From Pseudomonas sp. ADAK13 (GTDB lineage: Bacteria > Pseudomonadota > Gammaproteobacteria > Pseudomonadales > Pseudomonadaceae), in the NCBI RefSeq assembly GCF_012935715.1, contig NZ_CP052860.1, positions 6,820,001 through 6,884,000 on the forward strand: DNA of 64,000 nt. The letters are read 5' to 3'. Numbering within the stretch: the first letter of the stretch is position 1; each line of letters opens with the position of its first letter. The translations under genes and the position numbers were made by a program. This document shows, one piece after another, positions 37,253-47,801 of this stretch. Below the pieces are notes generated by a model. The model was not told the origin of the DNA, did no database searches, and worked only from the letters and a program-made list of their open reading frames with translations.

Positions 37253-37801
37253 ATGTTCAAATATATTGGCGACATCGTTAAGGGTACCGGTACCCAGTTG
37301 CGAAGCCTGGTGATGGTGTTCGGTCACGGCTTTCGCAAACGCGACACCCTGCAATACCCGGAAGAAGCGGTGTACCTGCCGCCGCGTTATCGCGGCCGCA
37401 TTGTCCTGACCCGCGACCCCGACGGCGAAGAGCGCTGCGTGGCCTGTAACCTTTGCGCCGTGGCGTGCCCGGTGGGTTGCATCTCGCTGCAGAAAGCTGA
37501 AACCGAAGACGGTCGCTGGTACCCGGACTTCTTCCGCATCAACTTCTCGCGCTGCATTTTCTGCGGCCTCTGCGAGGAAGCTTGCCCGACCACCGCGATC
37601 CAGCTGACACCGGATTTCGAGATGGCCGAGTTCAAACGTCAGGACCTGGTGTACGAGAAAGAAGATCTGCTGATCTCTGGTCCCGGTAAAAACCCTGATT
37701 ACAACTTCTATCGTGTTGCAGGTATGGCCGTTGCCGGTAAGCCGAAAGGCGCCGCACAAAACGAAGCCGAGCCGATCAACGTGAAGAGCTTGCTGCCTTA
37801 A
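37253..37801 (+). CDS. nuoI: NADH dehydrogenase I subunit I
   Basis: 182 residues. A ferredoxin-type subunit with two 4Fe-4S clusters (N6a, N6b), bound by [15 protein letters not shown] and [15 protein letters not shown]. It relays electrons from NuoG to NuoB. Intact motif spacing indicates function. Confidence 0.97.
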   Translation: MFKYIGDIVKGTGTQLRSLVMVFGHGFRKRDTLQYPEEAVYLPPRYRGRIVLTRDPDGEERCVACNLCAVACPVGCISLQKAETEDGRWYPDFFRINFSRCIFCGLCEEACPTTAIQLTPDFEMAEFKRQDLVYEKEDLLISGPGKNPDYNFYRVAGMAVAGKPKGAAQNEAEPINVKSLLP

Positions 37802-37810
37802 GGAAGAAAG

Positions 37811-38314
37811 ATGGAATTCGCTTTCTATTTCGCATCGGGTATTGCAGTGGTGTCCACGCTTCGCGTGATCACCAACACTAACCCCGTGCACGCCCTGCTC
37901 TACCTGATCATTTCGCTGATCGCCGTGGCCATGACCTTCTTCAGCCTCGGCGCACCGTTCGCCGGTGTGCTGGAAGTGATCGCCTACGCCGGCGCCATCA
38001 TGGTGCTGTTCGTGTTTGTGGTGATGATGCTCAACCTGGGGCCGGCTTCGGTCGCCCAGGAACGCGTCTGGCTCAAGCCCGGCATCTGGCTCGGCCCGGT
38101 GATCCTCGCAGCCCTGCTGCTGGGTGAGCTGCTGTATGTGCTGTTCGCTCACCAGAGCGGCCAGGCCATCGGCCACACCACCGTAGACGCGAAAGCCGTG
38201 GGCATCAGCCTGTTCGGCCCGTACCTGCTGGTGGTCGAACTGGCTTCGATGCTGCTGCTCGCTGCAGCCATCACCGCCTTCCACTTGGGCCGCAACGAAG
38301 CCAAGGAGCAATGA
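37811..38314 (+). CDS. nuoJ: NADH dehydrogenase I subunit J
   Basis: 167 residues, five membrane helices. The conserved helix 3 segment is [19 protein letters not shown], which includes the pi-bulge region that links quinone chemistry to proton pumping. Its stop codon region contains an AAGGAG that serves nuoK. Confidence 0.95.
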   Translation: MEFAFYFASGIAVVSTLRVITNTNPVHALLYLIISLIAVAMTFFSLGAPFAGVLEVIAYAGAIMVLFVFVVMMLNLGPASVAQERVWLKPGIWLGPVILAALLLGELLYVLFAHQSGQAIGHTTVDAKAVGISLFGPYLLVVELASMLLLAAAITAFHLGRNEAKEQ

Positions 38315-38316
38315 CG

Positions 38317-38625
38317 ATGCCTGCTATCCCTTTGGAGCATGGTCTGGCGGTCGCCGGCATCCTGTTCTGCCTTGGCCTGGTCGGCCTGATGGTTCGCCGC
38401 AACATTCTGTTCGTGTTGATGAGCCTGGAAATCATGATGAACGCCGCGGCACTCGCGTTCATCGTGGCCGGTAGCCGTTGGGGCCAGCCGGATGGACAAG
38501 TGATGTTCATCCTGGTGATCAGCCTGGCAGCCGCCGAGGCCAGTATTGGCCTGGCGATCCTGCTGCAACTGTATCGTCGCTTCCACACGCTTGATATCGA
38601 CGCTGCCAGTGAGATGCGCGGATGA
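38317..38625 (+). CDS. nuoK: NADH dehydrogenase I subunit K
   Basis: 102 residues, three membrane helices. Two membrane glutamates essential for pumping lie in the [14 protein letters not shown] and [14 protein letters not shown] segments. The ATG at 38317 is chosen over 38311 because AAGGAG (38303-38308) is eight bases from the former but only two from the latter, and MPAIPLEHG is the usual N-terminus. Confidence 0.95.
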   Translation: MPAIPLEHGLAVAGILFCLGLVGLMVRRNILFVLMSLEIMMNAAALAFIVAGSRWGQPDGQVMFILVISLAAAEASIGLAILLQLYRRFHTLDIDAASEMRG

Positions 38626-40475
38626 ACATGATCTTTCTGACTTTCGTATTTCCCCTGATCGGTTTCCTGCTGCTGTCGTTCTCCCGTGGACGCTGGTCGG
38701 AAAACCTCTCGGCCCTGGTCGGTGTGGGGTCCATTGGCCTGTCGGCGATTGTCGCCGCCTACGTCATCTGGCAATTCAACGTCGCGCCGCCGGAAGGCGG
38801 CCACTACACCCTGGTGTTGTGGCAGTGGATGTCGGTGGAGGGCTTCAAGCCCAACTTCGCCCTCTACGTCGACGGCCTGTCGATCACCATGCTTGGCGTG
38901 GTCGTCGGTGTAGGCTTCCTGATCCACCTGTTCGCGTCCTGGTACATGCGCGGTGAAGCGGGTTACTCGCGCTTCTTCGCCTACACCAACCTGTTTATCG
39001 CCAGCATGCTGTTCCTGGTGCTGGGCGATAACCTGTTGTTCCTGTACTTCGGCTGGGAAGGCGTGGGCCTGTGCTCGTACCTGTTGATCGGTTTCTACTA
39101 CAGCAACCGCAACAACGGTAACGCCGCACTCAAAGCCTTCATCGTGACCCGGATCGGCGACGTGTTCATGGCCATCGGCCTGTTCATCCTGTTCCAGCAA
39201 GTGGGCACGCTGAACATCCAGGAACTGCTGGTGCTGGCACCGCAGAAATTCCAGGTCGGCGACTTCTGGATCACCCTGGCGACCCTGATGCTGCTGGGTG
39301 GCGCTGTGGGTAAATCCGCACAACTGCCGCTGCAAACCTGGCTGGCGGACGCGATGGCCGGCCCTACCCCGGTTTCGGCACTGATCCACGCCGCAACCAT
39401 GGTGACCGCCGGTGTCTACCTGATTGCCCGTACCCACGGCCTGTTCACCCTGGCGCCAGAGATTCTGCATCTGGTGGGCCTGGTGGGTGGCGTGACCCTG
39501 GTACTGGCCGGTTTTGCTGCCCTGGTTCAGACCGACATCAAGCGTATCCTCGCCTACTCGACCATGAGCCAGATCGGCTACATGTTCCTGGCCCTGGGCG
39601 TGGGTGCCTGGGACGGCGCGATCTTCCACCTGATGACCCACGCCTTCTTTAAGGCCCTGCTGTTCCTTGCTTCCGGTGCGGTGATCGTTGCCTGCCACCA
39701 CGAGCAGAACATCTTCAAGATGGGCGGCCTGTGGAAGAAACTGCCGTTGGCCTACGCCAGCTTCATCGTCGGCGGCGCGGCCTTGTCGGCCCTGCCACTG
39801 GTGACCGCAGGTTTCTACTCGAAAGACGAAATCCTCTGGGAAGCCTTTGCCAGCGGTAACCACGGCCTGCTGTACGCCGGCCTGGTGGGTGCGTTCATGA
39901 CCTCGCTGTACACCTTCCGCCTGATCTTCATCACCTTCCACGGTGAAGCCAAGACTGAAGCGCACGCAGGCCACGGCATTTCCCACTGGCTGCCACTGTC
40001 GGTGCTGATCATCCTGTCGACCTTCGTCGGCGCCATGATCACCCCGCCTCTGGCCGGTGTACTGCCGGAGAGCGCTGGCCATGCCGGCGGCGCCGCCAAG
40101 CACAGCCTGGAAATCGCCTCGGGTGCCATCGCCATCGCCGGTATCCTGCTGGCGGCCCTGCTGTTCCTCGGCAAGCGCCGCTTCGTCACTGCCATCGCCA
40201 ACAGTGGCATTGGCCGCTTCCTTTCGGCCTGGTGGTTCGCTGCCTGGGGCTTCGACTGGATCTACGACAAACTGTTCGTCAAGCCTTACCTTGCGATCAG
40301 CCACGTACTGCGCAAAGACCCGCTCGACCAGACCATCGGTTTGATCCCGCGTGCCGCCAAGGCCGGTCACACCGCCCTGAGCCGCAGCGAGACCGGCCAA
40401 TTGCGTTGGTATGCAGCTTCCATGGCGGCCGGTGCCGTCCTGGTAATCGGCGCCATCATCGTGGTCGCGGTCTGA
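38622..40475 (+). CDS. nuoL: NADH dehydrogenase I subunit L
   Basis: 617 residues. The distal antiporter-like proton pump, with about 16 membrane helices and the long lateral helix at the C-terminus. The core motif is [17 protein letters not shown], followed by [20 protein letters not shown] and [16 protein letters not shown]. It overlaps nuoK by four bases. Confidence 0.96.
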   Translation: MNMIFLTFVFPLIGFLLLSFSRGRWSENLSALVGVGSIGLSAIVAAYVIWQFNVAPPEGGHYTLVLWQWMSVEGFKPNFALYVDGLSITMLGVVVGVGFLIHLFASWYMRGEAGYSRFFAYTNLFIASMLFLVLGDNLLFLYFGWEGVGLCSYLLIGFYYSNRNNGNAALKAFIVTRIGDVFMAIGLFILFQQVGTLNIQELLVLAPQKFQVGDFWITLATLMLLGGAVGKSAQLPLQTWLADAMAGPTPVSALIHAATMVTAGVYLIARTHGLFTLAPEILHLVGLVGGVTLVLAGFAALVQTDIKRILAYSTMSQIGYMFLALGVGAWDGAIFHLMTHAFFKALLFLASGAVIVACHHEQNIFKMGGLWKKLPLAYASFIVGGAALSALPLVTAGFYSKDEILWEAFASGNHGLLYAGLVGAFMTSLYTFRLIFITFHGEAKTEAHAGHGISHWLPLSVLIILSTFVGAMITPPLAGVLPESAGHAGGAAKHSLEIASGAIAIAGILLAALLFLGKRRFVTAIANSGIGRFLSAWWFAAWGFDWIYDKLFVKPYLAISHVLRKDPLDQTIGLIPRAAKAGHTALSRSETGQLRWYAASMAAGAVLVIGAIIVVAV

Positions 40476-40477
40476 CT

Positions 40478-40528
40478 ATGCACATTGCGAACTTTGCGAA
40501 CTTGCGAAAGGAAACGAGCCCGTCATGA
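40478..40528 (+). CDS. Possible 16-codon upstream ORF overlapping the nuoM start
   Basis: ATG at 40478, two bases after the nuoL stop, encodes [16 protein letters not shown] and stops in the TGA that overlaps the nuoM ATG (ATGA). Within it TTGCGAA occurs three times (40485, 40494, 40502). It lacks a clear ribosome binding site of its own but could be entered by reinitiation after nuoL. Speculative. Confidence 0.25.
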   Translation: MHIANFANLRKETSPS

Positions 40529-42057
40529 TTCTGCCCTGGCTAATCCTGATCCCCTTTATCGGCGGCCTGCTCTGCTGGATGGGTGAACGCTTCGGCGCCA
40601 CCCTCCCCCGCTGGATTGCGTTGCTGACCATGTCCCTGGAACTCGCGCTCGGCCTCTGGCTGTGGGCCCATGGCGACTATTCATTTGCTCCGGCACCGGG
40701 TGTCGATCCCACCTTCGCGCTTGAATTCAAGCACGTGTGGATCCAGCGCTTCGGCATCAACGTGCACCTGGCCCTCGACGGCCTGTCGCTGTTGATGATC
40801 CTGCTGACCGGCCTGCTGGGTATCCTCTCGGTACTCTGCTCCTGGAAAGAGATCCAGCGTCACGTGGGCTTCTTCCACCTGAACCTGATGTGGATCCTGG
40901 GCGGCGTTGTCGGCGTGTTCCTCGCCCTCGACCTGTTCATGTTCTTCTTCTTCTGGGAAATGATGCTGGTGCCGATGTACTTCCTCATCGCGCTCTGGGG
41001 TCACAGTTCTTCGGACGGCAAGAAAACCCGGATCTACGCGGCGACCAAGTTCTTCATCTTCACCCAGGCTTCCGGCCTGATCATGTTGGTGGCGATCCTG
41101 GGCCTGGTACTGGTCAACTTCAACAGCACGGGCGTGATCACGTTCAACTACGCCGATCTGTTGAAAACCAAGATGTCCCTGACCACCGAGTACATCCTGA
41201 TGCTGGGCTTCTTCATCGCGTTCGCGGTGAAGCTGCCGGTGGTGCCATTCCACTCCTGGTTGCCTGACGCTCACGCCCAGGCGCCGACCGCAGGTTCCGT
41301 GGACCTCGCCGGTATTCTGTTGAAGACGGCGGCCTACGGCCTGCTGCGTTTCGCCCTGCCGCTGTTCCCGAATGCCTCGGCCGAGTTTGCGCCGATCGCC
41401 ATGACCCTCGGTCTGATCGGGATCTTCTACGGTGCGTTCCTGGCCTTCGCCCAAACCGACATCAAGCGTCTGATTGCCTTCTCATCCGTTTCCCACATGG
41501 GTTTCGTACTGATCGGCATCTACTCCGGCAGCCAACTGGCGCTGCAAGGCGCTGTGATCCAGATGCTGGCTCACGGTGTGTCGGCCGCGGCACTGTTTAT
41601 CCTCAGTGGCCAGCTGTACGAGCGCCTGCACACCCGTGACATGCGCGAGATGGGTGGCGTGTGGTCGCGTATCGCCTACCTGCCGGCCATCAGCCTGTTC
41701 TTCGCCGCTGCCTCCCTGGGCTTGCCGGGTACCGGTAACTTCATCGGAGAGTTCCTGATCCTGATGGGTGCCTTCGTGCAAACCCCGTGGATCAGTGCAA
41801 TCGCTACCTCCGGCCTGGTGTTCGGTTCGGTCTACTCGCTGATCATGATCCACCGCGCCTACTTCGGCCCGGCCAAGTCCGACACCGTCCTGCAAGGGAT
41901 GGATGCTCGCGAACTGATCATGGTGCTCGGCCTTGCGGTACTGCTGGTGTTCATCGGCGTGTACCCGCAACCGTTCCTGGATACTTCTGCCGCAACGATG
42001 CATGGCGTGCAGCAGTGGTTCGGCACCGCCTTCTCTCAACTCGCTTCGGCCCGGTAA
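40525..42057 (+). CDS. nuoM: NADH dehydrogenase I subunit M
   Basis: 510 residues, 14 membrane helices, the second antiporter-like pump. The conserved glutamate is in [19 protein letters not shown], and the lysine region is [20 protein letters not shown]. It is separated from nuoL by 49 bases, the only membrane-arm gap of this size besides those around nuoG and nuoCD. Confidence 0.96.
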   Translation: MILPWLILIPFIGGLLCWMGERFGATLPRWIALLTMSLELALGLWLWAHGDYSFAPAPGVDPTFALEFKHVWIQRFGINVHLALDGLSLLMILLTGLLGILSVLCSWKEIQRHVGFFHLNLMWILGGVVGVFLALDLFMFFFFWEMMLVPMYFLIALWGHSSSDGKKTRIYAATKFFIFTQASGLIMLVAILGLVLVNFNSTGVITFNYADLLKTKMSLTTEYILMLGFFIAFAVKLPVVPFHSWLPDAHAQAPTAGSVDLAGILLKTAAYGLLRFALPLFPNASAEFAPIAMTLGLIGIFYGAFLAFAQTDIKRLIAFSSVSHMGFVLIGIYSGSQLALQGAVIQMLAHGVSAAALFILSGQLYERLHTRDMREMGGVWSRIAYLPAISLFFAAASLGLPGTGNFIGEFLILMGAFVQTPWISAIATSGLVFGSVYSLIMIHRAYFGPAKSDTVLQGMDARELIMVLGLAVLLVFIGVYPQPFLDTSAATMHGVQQWFGTAFSQLASAR

Positions 42058-42064
42058 GAGCGCT

Positions 42065-43528
42065 ATGGAATTCACGATCCAACACTTTATCGCGCTTGCG
42101 CCGCTGCTGATCACCAGCCTCACCATCGTGGTGGTGATGCTGGCGATCGCCTGGCGCCGCAATCACTCACAAACGTTCCTGCTGTCCTGTGCGGGTTTGA
42201 ACCTGGCCCTGCTGTCGATTATCCCGGCACTCAAGGTCGCGCCACTGGCCGTGACCCCGCTGATGATGGTCGATGACTTTGCGCTGCTGTATATCGCATT
42301 GATCCTGGTTGCCACCCTGGCCTGCGTCACCCTCGCCCACGCCTACCTCGGCGAAGGCGGCACCGGCTACCCGGGCAACCGCGAAGAGCTGTACCTGCTG
42401 ATCCTGCTGGCTGCGGCCGGCGGTATCGTGCTGGTCAGCGCACAGCACCTGGCCGGCTTGTTCATCGGCCTGGAACTGCTGTCGATCCCGGTCTACGGCC
42501 TGGTGGCGTATGCCTTCTTCAACAAGCGCTCCCTGGAAGCCGGCATCAAGTACATGGTGCTGTCGGCCGCCGGTTCCGCGTTCCTGTTGTTCGGTATGGC
42601 CCTGCTCTACGCAGAAGCCGGCAGCCTGAGCTTCAGCGGTATCGGTCACGCCCTGGCAACCTCCGGCAGCCCTGCGCCCATCGCCCAACTGGGCCTGGCC
42701 ATGATGCTGATCGGCCTGGCGTTCAAGCTGTCGCTGGTGCCGTTCCACCTGTGGACCCCGGACGTGTACGAAGGCGCCCCGGCGCCGGTGGCTGCGTTCC
42801 TGGCTACCGCGTCGAAAGTCGCCGTGTTTGCGGTGATGGTGCGTCTGTTCCAGATCTCCCCTGCGGCCAACACCGGTGTACTCAGCAACGTGCTGACCAT
42901 CATCGCGATCGCGTCGATCCTGTTCGGTAACCTGCTGGCGCTGACCCAGAACAACCTCAAGCGTCTGCTGGGTTATTCGTCCATCGCGCACTTCGGTTAC
43001 CTGCTGATCGCCCTGGTGGCAAGCAAGGGCCTGGCGATGGAAGCCATCGGTGTATACCTGGTCACCTACGTGATCACCAGCCTGGGTGCATTCGGTGTGA
43101 TCACCCTGATGTCCTCGCCTTACAAAGGCCGTGACGCCGACGCCCTGTACGAGTATCGCGGCCTGTTCTGGCGCCGTCCGTACCTGACCGCCGTACTGAC
43201 CGTGATGATGTTGTCCCTGGCCGGCATCCCGCTGACCGCCGGCTTCATCGGCAAGTTCTACATCGTGGCGACGGGTGTTGAAGCCCACGAATGGTGGTTG
43301 GTGGCCTCGCTGGTACTGGGCAGCGCCATCGGCGTGTTCTACTACCTGCGCGTGATGGTGACCCTGTACCTGATCGAGCCAAACCTGCGCCGTGTGGACG
43401 CCGAGTTGCACTGGGAACAGAAAGCGGGCGGCGTGATGCTGCTGGCAATCGCCCTGCTGGCGTTCTTCCTGGGTGTGTACCCACAACCGTTGCTCACCCT
43501 GGTGCAGCATGCGGTGATGGCGGGTTGA
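42065..43528 (+). CDS. nuoN: NADH dehydrogenase I subunit N
   Basis: 487 residues, third antiporter-like pump. The start is the ATG at 42065 ([18 protein letters not shown]), seven bases after the nuoM stop; a longer open frame back into nuoM is spurious. Typical motifs are [18 protein letters not shown] and [20 protein letters not shown]. Last gene of the operon, followed by a strong terminator. Confidence 0.95.
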   Translation: MEFTIQHFIALAPLLITSLTIVVVMLAIAWRRNHSQTFLLSCAGLNLALLSIIPALKVAPLAVTPLMMVDDFALLYIALILVATLACVTLAHAYLGEGGTGYPGNREELYLLILLAAAGGIVLVSAQHLAGLFIGLELLSIPVYGLVAYAFFNKRSLEAGIKYMVLSAAGSAFLLFGMALLYAEAGSLSFSGIGHALATSGSPAPIAQLGLAMMLIGLAFKLSLVPFHLWTPDVYEGAPAPVAAFLATASKVAVFAVMVRLFQISPAANTGVLSNVLTIIAIASILFGNLLALTQNNLKRLLGYSSIAHFGYLLIALVASKGLAMEAIGVYLVTYVITSLGAFGVITLMSSPYKGRDADALYEYRGLFWRRPYLTAVLTVMMLSLAGIPLTAGFIGKFYIVATGVEAHEWWLVASLVLGSAIGVFYYLRVMVTLYLIEPNLRRVDAELHWEQKAGGVMLLAIALLAFFLGVYPQPLLTLVQHAVMAG

Positions 43529-43550
43529 TCGCTTAGTTAAACGCAGCAAG

Positions 43551-43578
43551 CAAAACGGCGCCTTAGGGCGCCGTTTTG
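43551..43578. terminator. Terminator of the nuo operon
   Basis: A 12-bp perfect stem (CAAAACGGCGCC / GGCGCCGTTTTG) with loop TTAG, 22 bases after the nuoN stop. Confidence 0.9.
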
Positions 43579-43766
43579 CGTTTCTGGGGTATTAATTTCT
43601 TGCCTGACACACAAAGGGAGTTTTCCTCATCGAGAAACCTCCCCTTCCGGCATCACCCTGCCTGCGTCGCTCGTATCGTGGTTGCGTTTTAGGAAACATC
43701 CCACAGCAGGGTCACTTGACCCACCGCAGATGGGCCACCAAACTATACGCAGGCTACGTACAGAAC

Positions 43767-44117
43767 ATGGATGCTCTATTTATCGAATTGCCAGCCTTTG
43801 AGCGGCACCGCAGGGATTATCTGAATGATGAGTTATTTCACGGCTTTCAACAGGCGTTGATGAGAAACCCGCAGGCGGGCGACGTGATAGAGGGGACCGG
43901 CGGGTTACGCAAGGTTCGCTTTGTCGATGAGCGACGCAACAAGGGCAAACGGGGTGGCCTGCGAGTCATCTATTACTGGTGGTCGGGTGGTACGCAGTTC
44001 TGGCTGTTCACCCTTTATGGCAAACACGAACAGGACGACCTGAGCACACAACACAAAACGGCGCTCAAACACCTGCTGGACAGGGAAATCAAAGCGAGAA
44101 AATCTTATGAAACGTGA
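43767..44117 (+). CDS. RelE/HigB-type mRNA interferase toxin
   Basis: 116 residues. The compact core GGLRKVRFVDERRNKGKRGG and the RVIYYWWSGGTQFWLFTLYGK strand are typical of the RelE-like family that includes HigB-2. These toxins cleave mRNA at the ribosome. The start is the ATG at 43767 (MDALFIELPAFERHRRDYL), the usual N-terminus; the open frame back to 43716 is unlikely. It overlaps the antitoxin gene by 11 bases. Toxin-first order matches higBA. Confidence 0.87.
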   Translation: MDALFIELPAFERHRRDYLNDELFHGFQQALMRNPQAGDVIEGTGGLRKVRFVDERRNKGKRGGLRVIYYWWSGGTQFWLFTLYGKHEQDDLSTQHKTALKHLLDREIKARKSYET

Positions 44118-44421
44118 CATCTTTTCCGAACTGGTCGAAGGCTTCGACGCGCTGGCAGATGAACGACAAGGCAAGGTAACGCTGCGCAGCCACAAGGTGC
44201 AGTTGAGCAAGCTGGCACCGCTCACTGCCGACGAAGTAGTCGCTGTGCGTCAACAACTCAATCTGTCGCGCTCGGTGTTTGCGATGTACCTGCGCACCAA
44301 CACCCGGACCCTGGAAAATTGGGAGCAAGGCCGGGCCACACCCAATGCTCAGGCGGCAACCCTGATTCGGCTGGTGGCGCAGTTTCCGGAGACGGTAGAA
44401 CGTTTGGCGCTGTTGACCTGA
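44107..44421 (+). CDS. HigA-type antitoxin with helix-turn-helix
   Basis: 104 residues. A C-terminal XRE-like helix-turn-helix (about residues 45-95: VRQQLNLSRSVFAMYLRTNT then LENWEQGRATPN) should bind the operon promoter and neutralise the toxin through the N-terminal part. The ATG lies inside the toxin gene, so the pair is translationally coupled. It is convergent with the downstream chemoreceptor gene. Confidence 0.87.
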   Translation: MKRDIFSELVEGFDALADERQGKVTLRSHKVQLSKLAPLTADEVVAVRQQLNLSRSVFAMYLRTNTRTLENWEQGRATPNAQAATLIRLVAQFPETVERLALLT

Positions 44422-44437
44422 TCGATCAATCCAGCCA

Positions 44438-44469
44438 AGCCCGTCGGCAACAGGACGTTGCCGATGGCT
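44438..44469. terminator. Hairpin between antitoxin and chemoreceptor genes
   Basis: A near-perfect stem (AGCCCGTCGGCAAC / GTTGCCGATGGCT, one bulge) with loop AGGAC between convergent genes. Confidence 0.65.
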
Positions 44470-44480
44470 CAAGCCTGCAA

Positions 44481-46160
44481 TCAAATCCTGAACTGCCCCA
44501 CCAACTGCCCCAACCGCTGCCCCAGGTCCGCCAGGCTGCGAGAGGTCTGGGCGCCCTGTTGGGTTTCATCCGCCACGCTGTCCACCGCCACGGCAATCTG
44601 ATGCACGCTGCGGTTGATCTCTTCGGCCACGGCGGTTTGTTCTTCGGCGGCGCTGGCGATCTGCGCGTTCATCGAGTTGATGGTGCCGATCAGTTGCGCC
44701 ATGGTGTCCAGAGACGCACCGGCTTCGTTGGCCTGGGCCGAGGTGCCGTCTCCGGCATCGCTGGAGCGGCGCATGGATTCCACGGCGGCTTCGGTGCCTT
44801 TTTGCAGGCGGTCGATCATGCCCTGGATTTCCTGGGTGCTTTGCTGGGTGCGGCTGGCCAGCGCCCGCACTTCGTCGGCGACTACGGCAAACCCACGACC
44901 CGCCTCCCCTGCCCGTGCGGCTTCAATGGCCGCGTTGAGGGCCAGCAAGTTGGTCTGCTCGGCAATCGAGCGGATCACCCCGAGCACGCTGACAATCGAC
45001 GAAACGTCCTGCTGCAAGCTGTCCAGGGACACGCCGCTGCTGCGGATGTCATTCACCAGCGCATGGATTTGCGCAATGCTGCCGTCCACGACTTTTTTCG
45101 CAGCCTGGCCTTCGGCGTCGGTCTGTTGCGCCGCCACCGCCGCGCCTTGGGCACTGCGGGCCACTTCATGGGCGGCGGAGGACATTTCGTTGATGGCGGT
45201 GGCCACCTGGTCCGTCTCGTGACGCTGGCGCTCCATGGCTTTTTCCGAGCGGCTGGCTTGCTCCGCGACCTGGCTTACCAGGCCGGTAAGCTGGGAGGTC
45301 ATCTCGGTGATCTGGCGCACCAGGCCGTGGATCTTGTCGACAAAGCGGTTGAACGAGCCGGCCAGTTCCCCCAGTTCGTCCTGACTGCTGATGGCCAGGC
45401 GGCGGGTCAGGTCGCCTTCACCGGCGGCGATGTCGTCGAGGTTGATCTTCATCAGGTGCAACGGCCGCAGGATGGTGTTGGCCACCAGCATGCCCACGGC
45501 GGCGATCACCAACAGCACTACCACGGCGATCCCGATGATGCTCAGCACCACGCCTTCCATGCGTTTCTCCACCTTGGCCTGAACCTCGGCGACCTGGGCG
45601 TCGATGCCGTCCAGGTTCACCGAGGTACCGATCACCATGTCCCACTTGGGCAGGTATTCGGTGTAGCCAAGCTTGGGCACCAGCTCGGTCTGGCCGGGCT
45701 GCGTCGAGCTGTATTGCAGGTAGTGGGTGCCATCCTTGCCGACTTTCACCAGGTCGCGGTTGACGTAGACGCCATTCGGGTCGCGGTTGTCCTTGAAGCT
45801 TTTGCCGACGCCGTCGGGGCTGTTGCCCTTGAACAGGCGAATGGTCTCGGAGTCGTAGCCGAAGAAATAACCGTCCTTGCCATAGCTGGTGTTGGACAGC
45901 AGCTTGACCACCTGCGCCCGCGCCGTCGTATCGCCTTGGGCGGCCGCGTCATACAGCGGCTTGATGGTGGTCAGTGCCACCTCGACGTAGCCGCGCAAGG
46001 TGGTCTTGGCGTCGTTGAGCAGGTTCTGGCGGGTTTCTTCGACCTCCTTGCGGGCCTGCTCCTGAAGGATCCACACCGTGGTCAGGCTGATGATCACGGC
46101 AAACAACAACACGGGCAGGACAGCAAGGGACAGTACTTTGGCCTTTAGACTCAGACGCAT
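44481..46160 (-). CDS. Methyl-accepting chemotaxis protein, sCache type (CtpM-like)
   Basis: 559 residues. Membrane helices are at about 11-32 and 203-228. The periplasmic part between them is a single-Cache (sCache_2) domain ([40 protein letters not shown]). It is followed by HAMP and the signalling hairpin with the highly conserved tip [19 protein letters not shown]. Gene position equals P. aeruginosa PA2652 (CtpM, a malate receptor), so an organic acid ligand is likely. P. putida McpP has a similar layout and senses C2/C3 acids. Upstream is a perfect CTCTTAAGG palindrome. Confidence 0.88.
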   Translation of the reverse strand: MRLSLKAKVLSLAVLPVLLFAVIISLTTVWILQEQARKEVEETRQNLLNDAKTTLRGYVEVALTTIKPLYDAAAQGDTTARAQVVKLLSNTSYGKDGYFFGYDSETIRLFKGNSPDGVGKSFKDNRDPNGVYVNRDLVKVGKDGTHYLQYSSTQPGQTELVPKLGYTEYLPKWDMVIGTSVNLDGIDAQVAEVQAKVEKRMEGVVLSIIGIAVVVLLVIAAVGMLVANTILRPLHLMKINLDDIAAGEGDLTRRLAISSQDELGELAGSFNRFVDKIHGLVRQITEMTSQLTGLVSQVAEQASRSEKAMERQRHETDQVATAINEMSSAAHEVARSAQGAAVAAQQTDAEGQAAKKVVDGSIAQIHALVNDIRSSGVSLDSLQQDVSSIVSVLGVIRSIAEQTNLLALNAAIEAARAGEAGRGFAVVADEVRALASRTQQSTQEIQGMIDRLQKGTEAAVESMRRSSDAGDGTSAQANEAGASLDTMAQLIGTINSMNAQIASAAEEQTAVAEEINRSVHQIAVAVDSVADETQQGAQTSRSLADLGQRLGQLVGQFRI

Positions 46161-46169
46161 GGCTCTTCT

Positions 46170-46191
46170 CTCTTAAGGGACACCTTAAGAG
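46170..46191. promoter_or_regulatory. Perfect palindrome in the chemoreceptor leader
   Basis: CTCTTAAGG (46170-46178) and CCTTAAGAG (46183-46191), spacer GACA. It begins ten bases upstream of the chemoreceptor ATG, so as RNA it would fold next to the ribosome binding site; as DNA it could be an operator. Confidence 0.5.
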
Positions 46192-46229
46192 GTTAACGGC
46201 TAGTTACAATAAATCTGTAGGACAATCCC

Positions 46230-47552
46230 TCAGAGCGTCATCGCGGCAAACCAGCCAAACGCCAGCAGCGGAATGTTGTAGTGCAGGAAGGTCGGGACCA
46301 CGGTGTCCCAGATATGGTGATGCTGGCCGTCGATGTTCAAACCCGAGGTCGGCCCCAGGGTCGAGTCCGACGCGGGCGAGCCGGCATCGCCCAGTGCACC
46401 GGCCGTGCCGACGATGCACACGATGGCCAGCGGGCTGAAGCCCAACTGCACGCACAGCGGCACAAAGATCGCCGCCAGGATCGGCACCGTGGAAAACGAC
46501 GAGCCGATGCCCATGGTCACCAGTAACCCCACCAGCAGCATCAGCAACGCCCCCACACCGCGGCTGTGGCCGATAAACGCCGCCGAGGCTTGCACGAGGG
46601 TCTGCACTTCGCCGGTGGCCTTGAGCACTTCGGCAAAGCCCGACGAGGCGATCATGATGAAGCCGATCATCGCCATCATCTTCATGCCTTCGGTGAACAG
46701 GTCATCGGTGTCGCGCCAGCGCACAATGCCCGACACCGAAAAGATCAGGAACCCGGCCAGGGCGCCGATGATCATCGAGTCCAGCCACAGCTGGATAATG
46801 AACGCCGCCGCAATCGCCAGGCCGGCCACCAGCAGGGTCAGCGGGTTGTATTGCACGGCCACCTGCTCGACCCGCTCGATCTTCTCAAGGTCGTACACGC
46901 GCTTCTTGCGGTAGCTGATAAACACCGCCACCAGCAAGCCCACCACCATGCCCAGCGCCGGAAGCCCCATGGCATGGGTGACGTTGACCTGACTGATGTC
47001 GACGCCGCTCTTGGCCACGTTGGCCAGCAGGATCTGATTCAGGAAGATGTTGCCGAAACCCACCGGCAGAAACATGTAGGGCGTGATCAGGCCGAAGGTC
47101 ATGACGCAGGCGATCAGCCGACGGTCCAGTTGTAGCTTGGTCAGCACGTATAAAAGCGGCGGTACCAACAGCGGGATAAACGCGATGTGGATTGGCAGGA
47201 TGTTCTGCGAGGCGATGGCCACCACCCAGAGCAAGCCGATCAACAGCCATTTGACGTGGCTGCCGCCTGTGGCTTCCTGACGGTCGACCAGCAGCAAGGC
47301 TTTGTCTGCCAACGCGTGAGCCAGGCCGGACTTGGCAATCGCCACCGCGAAAGCGCCGAGCAGCGCGTAAGACAGCGCCACCGTCGCGCCGCCACCCAGG
47401 CCACTGTTGAACGCCTTGAGCGTTGCATCGATGCCCAGGCCGCCGGTCAGGCCACCCACCAGTGCACCGACAATGATCGCGATCACCACATGCACGCGGG
47501 ACAGGCTGAGCACCAGCATGGTGCCGACCGCGGCGATTACTGCATTAATCAT
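46230..47552 (-). CDS. Na+/H+ antiporter-family transporter (NhaC/YuiF type)
   Basis: 440 residues, about 11-12 membrane helices. The N-terminal segment ([20 protein letters not shown]) and the C-terminal [20 protein letters not shown] and [18 protein letters not shown] blocks mark the YuiF/PA2653 family. Annotated as sodium/proton antiporters, some members are proposed to be amino-acid (histidine) transporters; the substrate is not decided by sequence. It lies between two chemoreceptors, one of whose homologues senses histamine, which suggests a shared ligand class (inference). Confidence 0.82.
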   Translation of the reverse strand: MINAVIAAVGTMLVLSLSRVHVVIAIIVGALVGGLTGGLGIDATLKAFNSGLGGGATVALSYALLGAFAVAIAKSGLAHALADKALLLVDRQEATGGSHVKWLLIGLLWVVAIASQNILPIHIAFIPLLVPPLLYVLTKLQLDRRLIACVMTFGLITPYMFLPVGFGNIFLNQILLANVAKSGVDISQVNVTHAMGLPALGMVVGLLVAVFISYRKKRVYDLEKIERVEQVAVQYNPLTLLVAGLAIAAAFIIQLWLDSMIIGALAGFLIFSVSGIVRWRDTDDLFTEGMKMMAMIGFIMIASSGFAEVLKATGEVQTLVQASAAFIGHSRGVGALLMLLVGLLVTMGIGSSFSTVPILAAIFVPLCVQLGFSPLAIVCIVGTAGALGDAGSPASDSTLGPTSGLNIDGQHHHIWDTVVPTFLHYNIPLLAFGWFAAMTL

Positions 47553-47731
47553 CGTTACCTCAAGACAGAAAACTTAAAAAAAAGCACGCGCCTGCCCGGG
47601 CTGCTGTCGGGGACAGCTGCCGCAAATCAGGTTTTAAAGGAGTTTTATTAGAGGGCGCGCACTTTGCAGCAGGCAGGCAAGCATGTCAAAGCCCCTCACC
47701 CCACAAACAGCTTTTAAATTGAACGTTTGAA

Positions 47732-47757
47732 TAAAGAAAAATCCTGACCGGCCGATA
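47732..47757 (+). promoter_or_regulatory. Sigma-28 (FliA) promoter of the dCache chemoreceptor
   Basis: TAAAGAAA at 47732-47739 and GCCGATAC at 47751-47758, with the 19-base start-to-start distance of the consensus TAAAGTTT-N11-GCCGATAA. The -10 box matches 7 of 8. The predicted start is near 47766, 36 bases before the ATG. This puts the receptor in the motility regulon. Confidence 0.82.
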
Positions 47758-47801
47758 CAGGCAGATCGTCTCTGTCGTATCGAAAGGTTAAGGAAGGCTC
47801 C

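Noticed and set aside
38271-40400. 709-residue frame opposite nuoK-nuoL
   Set aside because: Antisense shadow with His/Gln-rich sequence; no homology that I recognise.
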